Shown here one piece after another: positions 48,861 to 59,847 of a stretch of 64,000 nt of DNA. Position 1 is the first letter of the stretch, and each line of letters opens with the position of its first letter. The translations under genes and the position numbers were made by a program. The notes under the pieces were generated by a model. That model was not told the DNA's origin, searched no databases, and worked only from the letters and a program-made list of their open reading frames with translations. This stretch comes from Herbiconiux flava (GTDB taxonomy: Bacteria; Actinomycetota; Actinomycetes; Actinomycetales; Microbacteriaceae). The DNA lies in contig NZ_JACCBM010000001.1 in assembly GCF_013409865.1 (NCBI RefSeq), forward strand, positions 2,542,001-2,606,000, given 5' to 3'.

Positions 48861-50564
48861 TCAGTGGTGCGTGTTGCCGCCGGTCGGGTCTTCGAGCTCA
48901 CCGCGGGCGGGGGAGCCGGTGCCCACAGCGGGGGCGTGGCCGTGGCCGTGGGCCGCGTCGAGCTCGGCGCGGGACGCCGGGGCGATGCGGTCCTCGAAGA
49001 ACCAGTTCGACATGGCCGAGCGAAGGCGCATCACCGGGGTGATCTTGCCGTTGGCGTTCGGGCGCAGCATGATCGGCTCGAAGGACTCGTAGTCGACCAG
49101 CTTCCAGCGCTCGTAGTCGTCGAGCTGCTCGTGCACCTCGATGTACTCGCCGCCCGGGAGGCGGACGATGCGGCCCGACTCGTAGCCGTGCAGCACGATC
49201 TCACGGTCCTTCTTCATCAGGCCGATGCAGACGCGCTTCGTGATGAAGTACGCCACGAACGGGCCGAGCACCGCCCACGCCTGGACGACGTGGATGACGC
49301 CCTCGATGGAGAGCTGGAAGTGCGTGGCCATGAGGTCGGACGAGGCCGCCGCCCAGAGCGCCGCGTAGAACGTGACGCCGGCCGCGCCGATGGCGGTGCG
49401 GGTCGGGGCGTTCCGCGGGCGGTCGAGGATGTGGTGCTCGCGCTTGTCGCCCGTGACCCAGCTCTCGACGAAGGGGTAAATGGCGACGAACAGGAGCAGC
49501 AGCACCAGCGCGACGACCGGCACCAGGATGTTGATCGACCAGGTGTGGTTCAGCCAGACGAACTCCCAGCCCGGCGGGATGAGTCGCAGGGCGCCGTCGG
49601 CGAAGCCGATGTACCAGTCGGGCTGGGTTCCGGCCGAGACGGGGGAGGGGTCGTAGGGGCCGTAGTTCCAGATCGGGTTGATCGTGAAGAACGACGCCAT
49701 CAGGGCGATGACACCGAACACCAGGAAGAAGAAGCCGCCGGCCTTCGCCGCGTACACGGGGAGGATCGGGTAGCCGATCACGTTCTTCTCGGTGCGGCCG
49801 GGGCCGGCGAACTGGGTGTGCTTGTGCACGACCACGAACACCAGGTGCAGGGCCAGGAAGGCGACCAGGATGGCCGGCAGCAGCAGGATGTGCAGCGTGT
49901 AGAGGCGCCCCACGATGGCGGTGCCCGGGAACTCGCCGCCGAACAGCAGGAACGAGGTCCAGGTGCCGATGAACGGGATGCCCTTGATCAGGCCGTCGAT
50001 GATGCGGAGGCCGTTGCCCGAGAGCAGGTCGTCGGGGAGCGAGTAGCCGGTGAAGCCCTCGGCCATCGCGAGGACGAACAGCACGAAGCCGATCATCCAG
50101 TTCAGCTCACGCGGCTTGCGGAACGCACCCGTGAAGAACACGCGCAGCATGTGCAGGCCGATGGAGGCGATGAACAGCAGCGCCGCCCAGTGGTGGATCT
50201 GACGCACCAGGAGACCGCCGCGCACGTCGAACGAGATGTGCAGCGCCGAGTCCATGGCGGCCGACATCTCGACGCCCTTGAGCGGCACGAAAGCACCGTC
50301 GTAGTGCGTCTCGACCATCGAGGCCTGGAAGAAGAACGTCAGGAACGTCCCCGACAGGATGATGACGACGAAGCTGTAGAGCGCCACCTCGCCGAGCATG
50401 AACGACCAGTGGTCGGGGAAGATCTTGCGGCCGAACTCCTTGACGACCGCCGAGATGCTCGTGCGCTCGTCGAGATAGTTCGCGGCGGCGCCGGTGATGC
50501 CGCCGCCCTTCTTCGGAGTCGCCGGAGCCTCAGCGGCTTCGGTCCTCTCGATCGTGCTGGTCAT
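48861..50564 (-). CDS. qcrB: Cytochrome bc1 complex cytochrome b subunit
   Basis: A 567-residue, longer actinobacterial cytochrome b. Heme-ligand histidines sit in IHHWAALLFIASIGLHMLRV and LLPAILVAFLALHLVFVVVHKH. The Qo-site ef-loop has a PDWYIGF variant (AGTQPDWYIGFADG). The tail is long and hydrophilic, ending in His-rich GHGHAPAVG and THH. Such tails contribute to supercomplex contacts. The start overlaps the qcrA stop by ATGA. Target class of QcrB inhibitors in mycobacteria. Confidence 0.97.
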   Translation of the reverse strand: MTSTIERTEAAEAPATPKKGGGITGAAANYLDERTSISAVVKEFGRKIFPDHWSFMLGEVALYSFVVIILSGTFLTFFFQASMVETHYDGAFVPLKGVEMSAAMDSALHISFDVRGGLLVRQIHHWAALLFIASIGLHMLRVFFTGAFRKPRELNWMIGFVLFVLAMAEGFTGYSLPDDLLSGNGLRIIDGLIKGIPFIGTWTSFLLFGGEFPGTAIVGRLYTLHILLLPAILVAFLALHLVFVVVHKHTQFAGPGRTEKNVIGYPILPVYAAKAGGFFFLVFGVIALMASFFTINPIWNYGPYDPSPVSAGTQPDWYIGFADGALRLIPPGWEFVWLNHTWSINILVPVVALVLLLLFVAIYPFVESWVTGDKREHHILDRPRNAPTRTAIGAAGVTFYAALWAAASSDLMATHFQLSIEGVIHVVQAWAVLGPFVAYFITKRVCIGLMKKDREIVLHGYESGRIVRLPGGEYIEVHEQLDDYERWKLVDYESFEPIMLRPNANGKITPVMRLRSAMSNWFFEDRIAPASRAELDAAHGHGHAPAVGTGSPARGELEDPTGGNTHH

Positions 50565-51631
50565 GAACGCTCCCAGAAGCTAGGTCCGACGGGCTCGTGG
50601 AAGTCGCTCTGTGCCACGAGGTAGCCCTCCGAGTCGACCTCGATGGGCAGCTGGGGCAGCGGCCGCTTGGCCGGCCCGAAGATCACCTTGGCCTCGTTCA
50701 CCACGTCGAAGGTCGACTGGTGGCAGGGGCAGAGGAGGTGATGGGTCTGCTGCTCGTAGAGTGCCACCGGGCATCCGACGTGCGTGCAGATCTTGGAGTA
50801 CGCGACGATGCCGTCGTACGACCAGCCCTCGCGCTCCGGGCTGATGTTCAGGTCGGCCGGGTCGAGGCGCATGAGCAGCACCGCGGCCTTGGCCTTCTGC
50901 TCGAGCAGGTCTTCGCGCTCGTTCAGGCCCTCGGGGATGATGTGGAACACCGATCCGATGGTGATGTCGGACGCCTTGACGGGGATGCCGCTCGGGTCGA
51001 GCGTCAGACGCGCGCCCTTCTTCCACATGGTGTGGCTGAGCAGCTCCACCGGGTCCTGATCCTGCGGGCCGAGGCCGCGGAAGAGCACGAGACCCGGCAG
51101 CGGGAAGGCGATGATGGCGCCGATCAGGCTGTTCCGGATGAGGGTGCGTCGTCCGAAGCCCGACTCCTTGTCGGCCTGGTCGAAGATCTCGACGGCCCTG
51201 GCACGCGTCTCGTCGGTGCCGCGCACCGGGTGACGGACGTCGATGCCCTCCTTGTCGACCATCAGCGCCTTGCCCCAGTGCACGGCCGCGAGGCCGATGC
51301 CGAAGAGGGCGAGAGCCGAGCCGAGGCCGATGAAGAGGGTGTTCAGACGGAGGGCGACGGGGTCGCCGTCTTCGATCGGGAAGGCCATGTAGGCCGCGAG
51401 GGCGAAGATGCTGCCCGCGATCGAGAGGTAGAACAGGGTGTAGACCGTGCGGTCGGCGTGCTTCGCCTTCGCCGGGTCGAGATCGGTGACGCGCGCGCGG
51501 TGCGGCGGCTCTCCCGGGTTCTCCACGTCGGAGCCAATGACCGCTGTACCCGCCGAAGTGCGATGACTCGTCTCGACGGCCGACGAATCGGAGGCGGCTG
51601 AGTCGATGCCGCTCACCTCGTCATGTGCCAT
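50561..51631 (-). CDS. qcrA: Cytochrome bc1 complex Rieske iron-sulfur subunit
   Basis: A 356-residue actinobacterial Rieske protein. It has three membrane helices (about 70-88, 102-125 and 174-195) and a C-terminal Rieske fold. The [2Fe-2S] ligands are in CTHVGCPVAL and LCPCHQSTFD, and a disulfide pair of cysteines is present in the same loops. The cluster may be supplied by the nearby A-type carrier. It lies 48 bp downstream of qcrC and is coupled to qcrB. Confidence 0.97.
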   Translation of the reverse strand: MAHDEVSGIDSAASDSSAVETSHRTSAGTAVIGSDVENPGEPPHRARVTDLDPAKAKHADRTVYTLFYLSIAGSIFALAAYMAFPIEDGDPVALRLNTLFIGLGSALALFGIGLAAVHWGKALMVDKEGIDVRHPVRGTDETRARAVEIFDQADKESGFGRRTLIRNSLIGAIIAFPLPGLVLFRGLGPQDQDPVELLSHTMWKKGARLTLDPSGIPVKASDITIGSVFHIIPEGLNEREDLLEQKAKAAVLLMRLDPADLNISPEREGWSYDGIVAYSKICTHVGCPVALYEQQTHHLLCPCHQSTFDVVNEAKVIFGPAKRPLPQLPIEVDSEGYLVAQSDFHEPVGPSFWERS

Positions 51632-51679
51632 TGTGTATCCCTTTCGAGCTGCTGCTGGTGATTGCTGTGGTCACGCGGA

Positions 51680-52474
51680 TCAGTTGGACTTGGCGGTCAG
51701 CCAGACCATCAGTCCGATGATCGCGCCGAGGCCGAAGATCCAGGCGAAGAGGCCCTCGGCGACCGGGCCGAGGTTGCCGAGCTCGAAGCCACCGGGCGAC
51801 GGGTTGTTCTCGACGTACTTGAGATAGGTGATGATGTCGCGCTTGTCTTCGGGCGTGAGGTTGTCGTCGTTGAAGACGGGCATGTTCTGCGGGCCGGTGA
51901 GCATGGCCTCGTAGATGTGCGTGGCCAGCACGCCGGTGAGCTCGGGGGCGTACTTGCCCTCGGTGAGCGCACCGCCGGCGCCGGCGACGTTGTGGCACAT
52001 GGCGCAGTTGATGCGGAACAGCTCGCCGCCGTTCGCGGCGTCGCCGTCGGCCTGCAGGAGGCTGGCGTCGGGGATGGCCGGGCCGGGGGAGATGGACGCG
52101 ACGTAGGCGGCCATCGCGGCCGTCTGCTCGTCGGTGAACTGCACGGGCTTCTGCATGGCCTGGGGGCCCTGCATCGCGAGCGGCATGCGGCCGGTGCCGA
52201 CCTGGAAGTTGACCGAGGCCGCGCCGACGCCGATCAGGCTGGGGCCGTCGTCGGTGCCCTGCAGGCTCATGCCGTGGCAGGTGGCGCAGTTCGAGGCGAA
52301 GAGCTTCTCGCCCTCGTCGATGACCTGCTGGCTCGACATGTCCGTCTCGGCGGTCGCAGCGGTGGTGCTGCTGAACGCGGCGTAGCCGCCGCCCGTGACG
52401 ACGAGGCCGATAGCGATCAGCAGCACAGTCGCCAGGGGGTGGCGTCTGTTTGCTTTCCTGCTCCTGCGGGCCAT
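51680..52474 (-). CDS. qcrC: Cytochrome bc1 complex diheme cytochrome c subunit
   Basis: A 264-residue membrane-bound diheme cytochrome. It has an N-terminal signal-anchor, then two CxxCH sites (NCATCHGMS, Cys63/66; and NCAMCHNVA, Cys157/160). A C-terminal helix (AEGLFAWIFGLGAIIGLMVWLT) follows. The diheme protein replaces soluble cytochrome c and passes electrons straight to the CuA site of CtaC. It follows ctaE in the same operon. Confidence 0.97.
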   Translation of the reverse strand: MARRSRKANRRHPLATVLLIAIGLVVTGGGYAAFSSTTAATAETDMSSQQVIDEGEKLFASNCATCHGMSLQGTDDGPSLIGVGAASVNFQVGTGRMPLAMQGPQAMQKPVQFTDEQTAAMAAYVASISPGPAIPDASLLQADGDAANGGELFRINCAMCHNVAGAGGALTEGKYAPELTGVLATHIYEAMLTGPQNMPVFNDDNLTPEDKRDIITYLKYVENNPSPGGFELGNLGPVAEGLFAWIFGLGAIIGLMVWLTAKSN

Positions 52475-52531
52475 TCTCTCAACTCTCTTTCGGTACTGCG
52501 GGTGCTGCGTCGGGTTGATCGGGGTGGAGCG

Positions 52532-53161
52532 CTACTTCAGCACGTAGATGACGAAGAAGAGGCCGATCCAGACCACGTCGACGAAGTGCCAGTAGTACGA
52601 GACGACGATGATCGACGTCGCCTCCTTGTGACCGAAGTTCTTGACCGCGAAGACGCGGCCGAGCATGAGCAGCATCGCGATGAGGCCGCCGGTGACGTGC
52701 AGGGCGTGGAAGCCGGTGGTGAGGTAGAACGCCGAGCCGTAGGCGTTGCCGTCGATGGTGATGCCCTCGGAGACGAGGGTCGCGTACTCGAGCACCTGGC
52801 CGCTGACGAAGACGGCGCCGAAGGCGTAGGTGAGGAAGAGCCACTCGGTGAGGCCCCAGTCCTTCGGGGCCCAGCTGGTGCGCTTGACCTGGCCGCGCTC
52901 GGCGGCCCAGACGGCGAACTGGCACCAGAACGACGAGATGACCAGGATGATCGTGTTCACGGCCGCGAAGGGCACGTTCAGCACGCCGGCCTGCTCGGCC
53001 CAGGCGCCCGGGTTCGTGGAGCGCAGCGTGAAGTAGATGGCGAAGAGGCCCGCGAAGAACATGACCTCGCTGCCGAGCCACACGATGGTGCCCACCGCCA
53101 CGGTGTTGGGGCGCTGGACCACAGGGGCACTCTGAGAATGGGTCAATGAGCTGCTCGTCAC
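52532..53161 (-). CDS. ctaE: Cytochrome c oxidase subunit III
   Basis: A 209-residue five-helix subunit III. It has [22 protein letters not shown] and [28 protein letters not shown] and [21 protein letters not shown], the standard motifs. GTG at 53161 begins the conserved sequence. CATAAT ends 6 nt before it, so the mRNA is probably leaderless. First gene of the ctaE-qcrCAB operon, divergent from trpD. Confidence 0.96.
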   Translation of the reverse strand: MTSSSLTHSQSAPVVQRPNTVAVGTIVWLGSEVMFFAGLFAIYFTLRSTNPGAWAEQAGVLNVPFAAVNTIILVISSFWCQFAVWAAERGQVKRTSWAPKDWGLTEWLFLTYAFGAVFVSGQVLEYATLVSEGITIDGNAYGSAFYLTTGFHALHVTGGLIAMLLMLGRVFAVKNFGHKEATSIIVVSYYWHFVDVVWIGLFFVIYVLK

Positions 53162-53167
53162 TGTTCC

Positions 53168-53184
53168 ATTATGTCCGATATCGG
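53168..53184 (-). promoter_or_regulatory. ctaE -10 box and adjoining palindrome
   Basis: On the minus strand CATAAT (53168-53173) lies 6 nt before the ctaE GTG. Just upstream is the perfect 10-bp palindrome CCGATATCGG (53175-53184), in the promoter spacer. A small regulator could bind here. Confidence 0.45.
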
Positions 53185-53250
53185 GGCGTGGTTTTGCATT
53201 CGGCGCACCATTGGGGCCCACCACCGGCGTGTCCCGTTCGGAGCGGCCCG

Positions 53251-53256
53251 TAGGAT
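53251..53256 (+). promoter_or_regulatory. -10 box of trpD, leaderless
   Basis: TAGGAT ends 7 nt before the trpD ATG. There is no Shine-Dalgarno sequence between, so transcription probably starts at the initiation codon. Confidence 0.5.
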
Positions 53257-53263
53257 CGCTCCC

Positions 53264-54316
53264 ATGGCTGAAACGCTCACCTGGCCCTCGATGATCGCGC
53301 GACTCCTGACCGGGCGGGATCTGTCGATCTCGCAGGCCACCTGGTCGATGGACAGGATCATGCTGGGTGAGGTGACCGAGGCGCAGCTGGCCGGTTTCCT
53401 GGTGGCGCTCCGGGCCAAGGGCGAGACGGTCGACGAGATCGTCGGCTTCCGCGACGCGATCCTCGACCACGCCCTCCCGCTGGAGGTCGATCCCTTCGCG
53501 CTCGACATCGTCGGCACCGGCGGCGACAGCTACGGAACCGTCAACGTGTCGACCATGGCGTCCATCGTGGCGGCGGCGAGCGGCGTCCCCGTGATCAAGC
53601 ACGGCAACAAGGCGGCGAGTTCGCTCTCCGGCTCCTCCGACGTGCTGCGCGCGCTCGGCATCGACCTCGAGCTCGAGCCCGAGCGGGTGGCCGCCGTGCT
53701 GCTGGAGACCGGCATCTCCTTCGCCTATGCGGCGAAGTTCCACCCCGGCTTCAAGAACGCCGGGGCCGTCCGGGCCGAGCTCGGCGTGCCCACGGTGTTC
53801 AACTTCCTCGGCCCGCTCTGCAACCCCGCCCGCGCCGAGGCCTCCGCCGTCGGCGTCGCCCACCTCGACCGGGTGCCGCTGATCACCGGCGTGTTCCAGA
53901 CCCGCGGCGCGACGGCGCTGGTCTTCCGCGGCGACGACGGGCTCGACGAGCTGACCACCACGGGCCACAGCCACATCTGGGAGGTCTCACGCGGGTCGGT
54001 GAAGGAGCACGACCTCAACCCGCGCGACCTCGGCATCCGCACCTCGACCATCGACGAGCTGCGGGGCGGCGACGCCGAGCACAACGCCGAGATCGTGCGC
54101 CGCACCCTCGCCGGCGACTCCGGTCCGGTGCGCGACATGGTGCTGCTGAACGCGGCGGCCGGGCTCGTGGCGTTCGAGCTGGCGTCCGACCCGGCGGAGG
54201 TCGACCGGGCGATGGTGGAGCGCCTCGAGGAGAAGATGGCCATCGCCGCCACCGCCATCGACACAGGGGCCGCGACCCAGAAGCTCGACGACTGGATCGC
54301 GGCCACCCGCGCGTAG
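53264..54316 (+). CDS. trpD: Anthranilate phosphoribosyltransferase
   Basis: A 350-residue enzyme of tryptophan synthesis that joins PRPP to anthranilate. PRPP and metal site motifs: [20 protein letters not shown] (with a GTGGD loop), [17 protein letters not shown] and [30 protein letters not shown]. The position next to ctaE is usual in actinobacteria. Other trp genes are not adjacent. The intergenic region holds divergent promoters of ctaE and trpD. Confidence 0.95.
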   Translation: MAETLTWPSMIARLLTGRDLSISQATWSMDRIMLGEVTEAQLAGFLVALRAKGETVDEIVGFRDAILDHALPLEVDPFALDIVGTGGDSYGTVNVSTMASIVAAASGVPVIKHGNKAASSLSGSSDVLRALGIDLELEPERVAAVLLETGISFAYAAKFHPGFKNAGAVRAELGVPTVFNFLGPLCNPARAEASAVGVAHLDRVPLITGVFQTRGATALVFRGDDGLDELTTTGHSHIWEVSRGSVKEHDLNPRDLGIRTSTIDELRGGDAEHNAEIVRRTLAGDSGPVRDMVLLNAAAGLVAFELASDPAEVDRAMVERLEEKMAIAATAIDTGAATQKLDDWIAATRA

Positions 54317-54330
54317 CTGACCGAGGAGGG

Positions 54331-55845
54331 CTACTGCACGTCCTCGTCGACCCAGTCCATCGTCTTCGTGACGGCCTTCTTCCAGTTGCGGTACAGCCGG
54401 TCGCGCTCGGCCGAGTCGAGGTCGGGCGTCCAGCGCGAGTCCTCCTGCCAGTTCGCGCGCAGCTCGTCGAGGTCGGCCCAGTAGCCCACGGCGAGGCCGG
54501 CCGCGTAGGCCGCTCCGAGCGCGGTGGTCTCGGCGACGACGGGTCGCACGACGGGCACGTCCAGGATGTCCGCCTGGAACTGCATCAGCAGGTTGTTGGC
54601 GATCATGCCGCCGTCGACCTTCAGCTCGGTCAGCGGCACCCCGGAGTCGGCGTTGACCGCGTCCAGCACCTCCTTGGTCTGGAAGGCGGTGGCCTCGAGT
54701 GCCGCGCGGGCGATGTGGCCCTTGTTGACGTAGCGGGTCAGACCCACGAGGGCGCCCCGCGCATCCGATCGCCAGTAGGGCGCGAACAGGCCCGAGAACG
54801 CCGGCACGAAGTAGGCCCCGCCGTTGTCCTCGACCGTGGCGGCGAGCTCCTCGATCTCGGGGGCCGACTTGATCAGGCCGAGGTTGTCGCGCAGCCACTG
54901 CACGAGCGAGCCGGTGACCGCGATCGAGCCCTCGAGCGCGTAGTGCGGTTCGGCGTCGCCGAGCTTGTAGCCGAGGGTCGTCAGCAGTCCGTTCTTGGAC
55001 TTCACGATCTCGGTGCCCGTGTTGAAGATCAGGAAGTTGCCGGTGCCGTAGGTGTTCTTGGCCTCGCCGGCGTCGAACGCCGCCTGGCCGAAAGTGGCAG
55101 CCTGCTGGTCTCCCAGGATGCCCGCGACGGGCACTTCGCGCAGGAGCGACGAGGTGTGCACCGTGCCGTAGATCTCCGAGGAGCTCTTGATGGCCGGCAG
55201 CATCGACTTGGGCACGCCGAACACCTCGAGGATGTCGTCGCGCCACTCGAGCGTCTCGAGGTCCATGAAGAGGGTGCGCGAGGCGTTCGTGACGTCGGTC
55301 GCGTGCACGCCGCCGTCGACGCCGCCCGTCAGGTTCCACAGCACCCAGGTGTCGGTGGTGCCGAAGAGCAGGTCGCCCGCCTCGGCGCGCTCACGGGCGC
55401 CCTCGACGTTCTCGAGGATCCAGACGATCTTGGTACCGGCGAAGTAGGTCGACAGGGGCAGGCCGACGGTGTCCTTGAAGCGCTCGGCGCCGCCGTCCTC
55501 CGACAGGCGGTCGACGATGGCCTGGGTGCGGGTGTCCTGCCAGACGATGGCGTTGTAGACGGGCTCGCCGGTGTTCTTGTCCCAGACGACCGCGGTCTCG
55601 CGCTGGTTCGTGATGCCGACGGCCTTCACGTTGTGCCGGGTGATGTTGGCCTTGGAGAGGGCCTGCCCGATCACCTCGCGGGTGTTGTCCCAGATCTGCT
55701 TGGGGTCGTGCTCGACCCAGCCCGCCTTCGGGAAGATCTGGTCGTGCTCCAGCTGGCCGGTGGAGACGATGGAGCCCGAGTGGTCGAAGACGATCGCCCT
55801 CGTGCTCGTCGTGCCCTGGTCGATCGCGATGATGTAGTCCGTCAT
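54331..55845 (-). CDS. glpK: Glycerol kinase
   Basis: A 504-residue FGGY kinase. It has the N-terminal [15 protein letters not shown] phosphate loop, [34 protein letters not shown] and the [19 protein letters not shown] adenosine segment. It converts glycerol to glycerol-3-phosphate. It lies 112 bp downstream of glpF on the same strand; a hairpin sits between. Regulation by EIIA-Glc and fructose-1,6-bisphosphate known in enterics is not implied here. Confidence 0.97.
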   Translation of the reverse strand: MTDYIIAIDQGTTSTRAIVFDHSGSIVSTGQLEHDQIFPKAGWVEHDPKQIWDNTREVIGQALSKANITRHNVKAVGITNQRETAVVWDKNTGEPVYNAIVWQDTRTQAIVDRLSEDGGAERFKDTVGLPLSTYFAGTKIVWILENVEGARERAEAGDLLFGTTDTWVLWNLTGGVDGGVHATDVTNASRTLFMDLETLEWRDDILEVFGVPKSMLPAIKSSSEIYGTVHTSSLLREVPVAGILGDQQAATFGQAAFDAGEAKNTYGTGNFLIFNTGTEIVKSKNGLLTTLGYKLGDAEPHYALEGSIAVTGSLVQWLRDNLGLIKSAPEIEELAATVEDNGGAYFVPAFSGLFAPYWRSDARGALVGLTRYVNKGHIARAALEATAFQTKEVLDAVNADSGVPLTELKVDGGMIANNLLMQFQADILDVPVVRPVVAETTALGAAYAAGLAVGYWADLDELRANWQEDSRWTPDLDSAERDRLYRNWKKAVTKTMDWVDEDVQ

Positions 55846-55916
55846 GACAACTCCTTTGTGTGAGACGACTGCTGACGCCCTCCGCCGGATCGGCGGGGAT
55901 GGTGCCGGGAAGAGAG

Positions 55917-55952
55917 AGCGGGCCGGTCCACGTCATCGTGGCCCGGCCCGCT
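55917..55952 (-). terminator. Hairpin between glpF and glpK
   Basis: AGCGGGCCGG and CCGGCCCGCT enclose an inner 5-bp CCACG/CGTGG stem with a TCAT loop. The hairpin begins 5 bp after the glpF stop. On the minus strand it is followed by a pyrimidine-rich run (CTCTCTTCCC). It may be a partial terminator or an mRNA-stability stem that sets glpF above glpK. Confidence 0.6.
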
Positions 55953-55957
55953 GGGTG

Positions 55958-56728
55958 CTAGGTGAGGATCGGCAGGAGGGGGATGGCCAGAAGGCCCGCG
56001 AGCACACCGCCGATGATCGGTCCGACGACCGGCACCCACGCGTACGACCAGTCGCTCGTGCCCTTGCCCTTGATGGGCAGCAGGGCGTGCGCGATGCGCG
56101 GCCCGAGGTCACGGGCCGGGTTGATGGCGTAGCCGGTCGGGCCACCGAGGGAGGCGCCGATGCCGATCACGAGCAGGGCCACGGGCAGGGCGCCGAGGGC
56201 TGCGAGGCCGCCGTCTCCCTGTCGTCCGCCGCCGAAGCCGATCACGACGAACACCAGCACGAAGGTGCCGATGATCTCGGTGACCAGGTTCCAGCCGTAG
56301 GAGCGGATGGCCGGACCGGTGGAGAACACGCCCAGCTTGTTGGCCGCGTCGGGCTCCTCGTCGAAGTGCTGCTTGTACGCCAGCCAGACGAACACCGCGC
56401 CGATGATCGCACCGATCAGCTGCGCGCCGATGTACGCGATGACCGACAGGAAGTTCACGTCGACCGCGGTGGCCTCCGAACCGAACGAGGTCGCGCCGTT
56501 GGCCAGCAGGCCGAGCGTCACGGCGGGGTTGAGGTGGGCGCCTGAGGCGTACGAGACGATCACACCGGCGAAGACCGCGAGGCCCCAGCCGATGTTCACC
56601 ATCAGGAATCCGCCGTTGAAGCCCTTGGTGCGCACCAGGGCGACGTTCGCGACGACGCCGCAGCCGAGGAGCACGAGCATCGCCGTGCCCACCAGCTCCG
56701 ACAAGAAATCGATACCGAGATTGTCCAC
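55958..56728 (-). CDS. glpF: Glycerol uptake facilitator (aquaglyceroporin)
   Basis: A 256-residue MIP-family channel with six helices. Both pore loops are present: SGAHLNPAVTLG (NPA 67-69) and YAINPARDLGP (NPA 203-205, with Arg206/Asp207 of the glycerol-selective type). A cytosolic insert (HFDEEPDAANKLGVF) is a little longer than in E. coli. GTG at 56728 follows AAGGAAGG. First gene of glpF-glpK, divergent from dhaKLM. Confidence 0.93.
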   Translation of the reverse strand: MDNLGIDFLSELVGTAMLVLLGCGVVANVALVRTKGFNGGFLMVNIGWGLAVFAGVIVSYASGAHLNPAVTLGLLANGATSFGSEATAVDVNFLSVIAYIGAQLIGAIIGAVFVWLAYKQHFDEEPDAANKLGVFSTGPAIRSYGWNLVTEIIGTFVLVFVVIGFGGGRQGDGGLAALGALPVALLVIGIGASLGGPTGYAINPARDLGPRIAHALLPIKGKGTSDWSYAWVPVVGPIIGGVLAGLLAIPLLPILT

Positions 56729-56890
56729 GATGACCTTCCTTCGCACTGAGCGGCCGCCGACTGCGGCCTCCGGGGTGAACGGATTGAGCCAACAGTATCC
56801 CCAGGAAGTTGTCAGGTACATGGCGGATCGCGCCGTGTCGCCGCCGACGGCCGACCGCTCTGCACCTACCGGTGCCCGAGGCCGACGGCG

Positions 56891-56896
56891 TAGATT
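56891..56896 (+). promoter_or_regulatory. -10-like element of dhaK
   Basis: TAGATT lies 63 nt before the dhaK ATG. Upstream GCACC-TACC-GGTGC (56862-56875) is a small inverted repeat placed where an operator could be. No -35 was recognised. Confidence 0.35.
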
Positions 56897-56959
56897 CGTC
56901 TCGGACGGCCAGGCGCTGGCTCCCGTCGCACCGACGAACGGTGACCGGAGGGAATTTCA

Positions 56960-57961
<1,002 letters not shown>

Positions 57962-57966
57962 AGGGC

Positions 57967-58626
57967 ATGGCTGACGCTCTGGGCATCGACTGGACGACGG
58001 ACTGGATCCGGCGCACGGCGCAGGTGATCCACGACCACCGGGTGGAGCTCGTGACCCTCGACCGCGAGATCGGCGACGGCGACCACGGCGAGAACCTCGA
58101 CCGCGGCTTCACCGCCGTGATCGCGAAGCTCGACACGCTGGCCGACGACGCGGCTCCGGGCGACGCCCTGAGGCTCGTGGCCACCACCCTGATCTCGACG
58201 GTCGGCGGGGCCTCGGGGCCGCTTCTCGGCACCGCGTACCTCAAGGGTGCGGCCGCCGTGGGCAAGGACGAGCAGCTCGACGGTGCGGCCGTGGTGGCCT
58301 TCCTCACCGCGGCCCGCGACGGCGTCGTGCTGCGCGGCAAGGCCGAGAGCGGCGACAAGACGATGATCGACGCCTGGACCCCGGCGGTCGACGCGGCCGC
58401 CGCCGCCGAGGCCGAGGGGCGGTCGCCGGCCGAGATCCTCGCCGCCGCCGCCGATGCCGCCGAGAAGGGCGCCGAGGCGACCGAGCCGCTGGTGGCTCGG
58501 AAGGGCCGCGCGAGCTACCTCGGCGAGCGGGCGATCGGGCACCGCGACCCGGGCGCGCAGTCGTCGTCGCTGATCCTCCGCGCCGCGGCCGACGCTGCGG
58601 CGGGCAGCGCCGGGGGAGCTGCGTGA
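57967..58626 (+). CDS. dhaL: Dihydroxyacetone kinase subunit DhaL (ADP-binding)
   Basis: A 219-residue helical-barrel subunit holding ADP as a fixed cofactor. Metal and nucleotide motifs are DREIGDGDHGENLDRGF (the three Asp/His pattern) and the AGDKTMIDAW-like SGDKTMIDAWTPAVDAA. It passes phosphate from DhaM to DHA bound on DhaK. It begins 5 bp after dhaK and is coupled to dhaM by GTGA. Confidence 0.96.
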   Translation: MADALGIDWTTDWIRRTAQVIHDHRVELVTLDREIGDGDHGENLDRGFTAVIAKLDTLADDAAPGDALRLVATTLISTVGGASGPLLGTAYLKGAAAVGKDEQLDGAAVVAFLTAARDGVVLRGKAESGDKTMIDAWTPAVDAAAAAEAEGRSPAEILAAAADAAEKGAEATEPLVARKGRASYLGERAIGHRDPGAQSSSLILRAAADAAAGSAGGAA

Positions 58627-59363
58627 TGGCGGGCACTCCCGGCAAGGTCGGCGTGGTCTTCGTCTCGCACAGCGCGAAGATCGCCGAAGGGCTCGTCGAG
58701 CTCGCCGGCCAGATGGCGGCCTCGACCACCCTGGTGGCCGCGGGCGGCACCGACGACGGGGGCATCGGCACCAGCTTCGACAGGGTCAGCGCCGCCGTCA
58801 CCGAGGCCGACTCCGGTCACGGGGTCGCGGTTCTCTGCGACCTCGGCTCCGCGATCCTCACGGCCGAGACCGCGCTCGACTTCCTCGACGAGGAGGTCCA
58901 GGCGCGGGTGCGCATCGTCGACGCCCCGCTCGTGGAGGGCGGAGTCGCTGCGGCGGTCGCCGCCGAGTCGGGGGCGACGCTCGACGAGGTCGTGGCGGCC
59001 GCGCGGTCGGCGGCGGGGCCCATCGGCGAAGCCGAGCGCGAGACAGATGCGGGGGCCGGGGCGAACGCGGCGGTGCCGGTCGTCGAGGAGCCGGCCACCG
59101 CATCCGGGACCCCGTCGCGCACGGTGACCATCGTCAACCGCGACGGGCTGCATGCGCGGCCGGCCGCGGAGTTCGTGAAGCTCGCCAGCACCTTCGGGCA
59201 GAGGGTGACGGTGAACGGCAAGGACGCGAAGAGCCTACTCGGCATCATGTCGATGGGCCTCGTGAAGGGCGCCAGCGTCGAGATCGCGAGCGCCGACCCC
59301 GAGGGGGCCGAGGCCGTGAACGCGCTGGCCGACCTGGTCGAGTCGGGGTTCGGCGAGGAGTAG
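58623..59363 (+). CDS. dhaM: DHA kinase phosphotransferase subunit DhaM with HPr domain
   Basis: A 246-residue two-domain protein. The first domain is an EIIA-Man-like fold (active His16 in VGVVFVSHSAKIAEG; DLGSAILTAETAL). A Pro/Ala linker follows, then an HPr domain with the active His177 in NRDGLHARPAAEFVKLAS. E. coli DhaM also adds an EI-like domain; this one lacks it, so phosphate must come from the general PTS enzyme I. GTG at 58623 or ATG at 58626 may be the start. Confidence 0.95.
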   Translation: MMAGTPGKVGVVFVSHSAKIAEGLVELAGQMAASTTLVAAGGTDDGGIGTSFDRVSAAVTEADSGHGVAVLCDLGSAILTAETALDFLDEEVQARVRIVDAPLVEGGVAAAVAAESGATLDEVVAAARSAAGPIGEAERETDAGAGANAAVPVVEEPATASGTPSRTVTIVNRDGLHARPAAEFVKLASTFGQRVTVNGKDAKSLLGIMSMGLVKGASVEIASADPEGAEAVNALADLVESGFGEE

Positions 59364-59403
59364 CCGCCGCAGGTGCCGTGCAGCCGCCCGCGGGCGAACT
59401 CGC

Positions 59404-59847
59404 CTAGTCCTCGTCCATCCGGCTGAGCACGAACAGCGGGATCTCGCGGTCGGTCTTCGTCTGGTAGTCGGCGTAGTCGGGGTAGGCCTCGACGGCGCGC
59501 TGCCACCACACGGCCTTCTCCTCGCCCGAGACCTCGCGGGCGAGGTAGTCGTGCTTCTCGGTACGGTCCTGCAGCTCGACGTGCGGCTCCTTGACGATGT
59601 TGAAGTACCAGACCGGATGCTTCGGTGCCCCGCCGAGGGAGGCGACGACGGCGTACTCCCCGTCGTGCTCGACCCGCATCAGCGGCGTCTTGCGGAGCTT
59701 CCCCGACTTCGCGCCGACGGTGGTGAGGATGATGACGGGCATGCCGCGGAGGGTCGTGCCCTTAGTGCCTCCCGAGCCCTCGTAGGTCTCGAGCTGCTGA
59801 CGCGCCCAGTCGCTGGTTCCCGGTTCGTATTCTCCGATGAGAGGCAT
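59404..59847 (-). CDS. Deazaflavin-type nitroreductase family protein (Ddn-like)
   Basis: A 147-residue split-beta-barrel protein of the F420-dependent DDN family. Typical strings are [61 protein letters not shown] and [20 protein letters not shown]. Ddn activates nitroimidazoles; natural roles are quinone reduction. ATG at 59847 is used. It is convergent with dhaM. Confidence 0.88.
   Translation of the reverse strand: MPLIGEYEPGTSDWARQQLETYEGSGGTKGTTLRGMPVIILTTVGAKSGKLRKTPLMRVEHDGEYAVVASLGGAPKHPVWYFNIVKEPHVELQDRTEKHDYLAREVSGEEKAVWWQRAVEAYPDYADYQTKTDREIPLFVLSRMDED

Noticed and set aside
53162..53263. An extended trpD start at 53171 on the plus strand
   Set aside because: The conserved TrpD N-terminus begins at 53264 with a leaderless promoter directly upstream; the extension covers the ctaE promoter.
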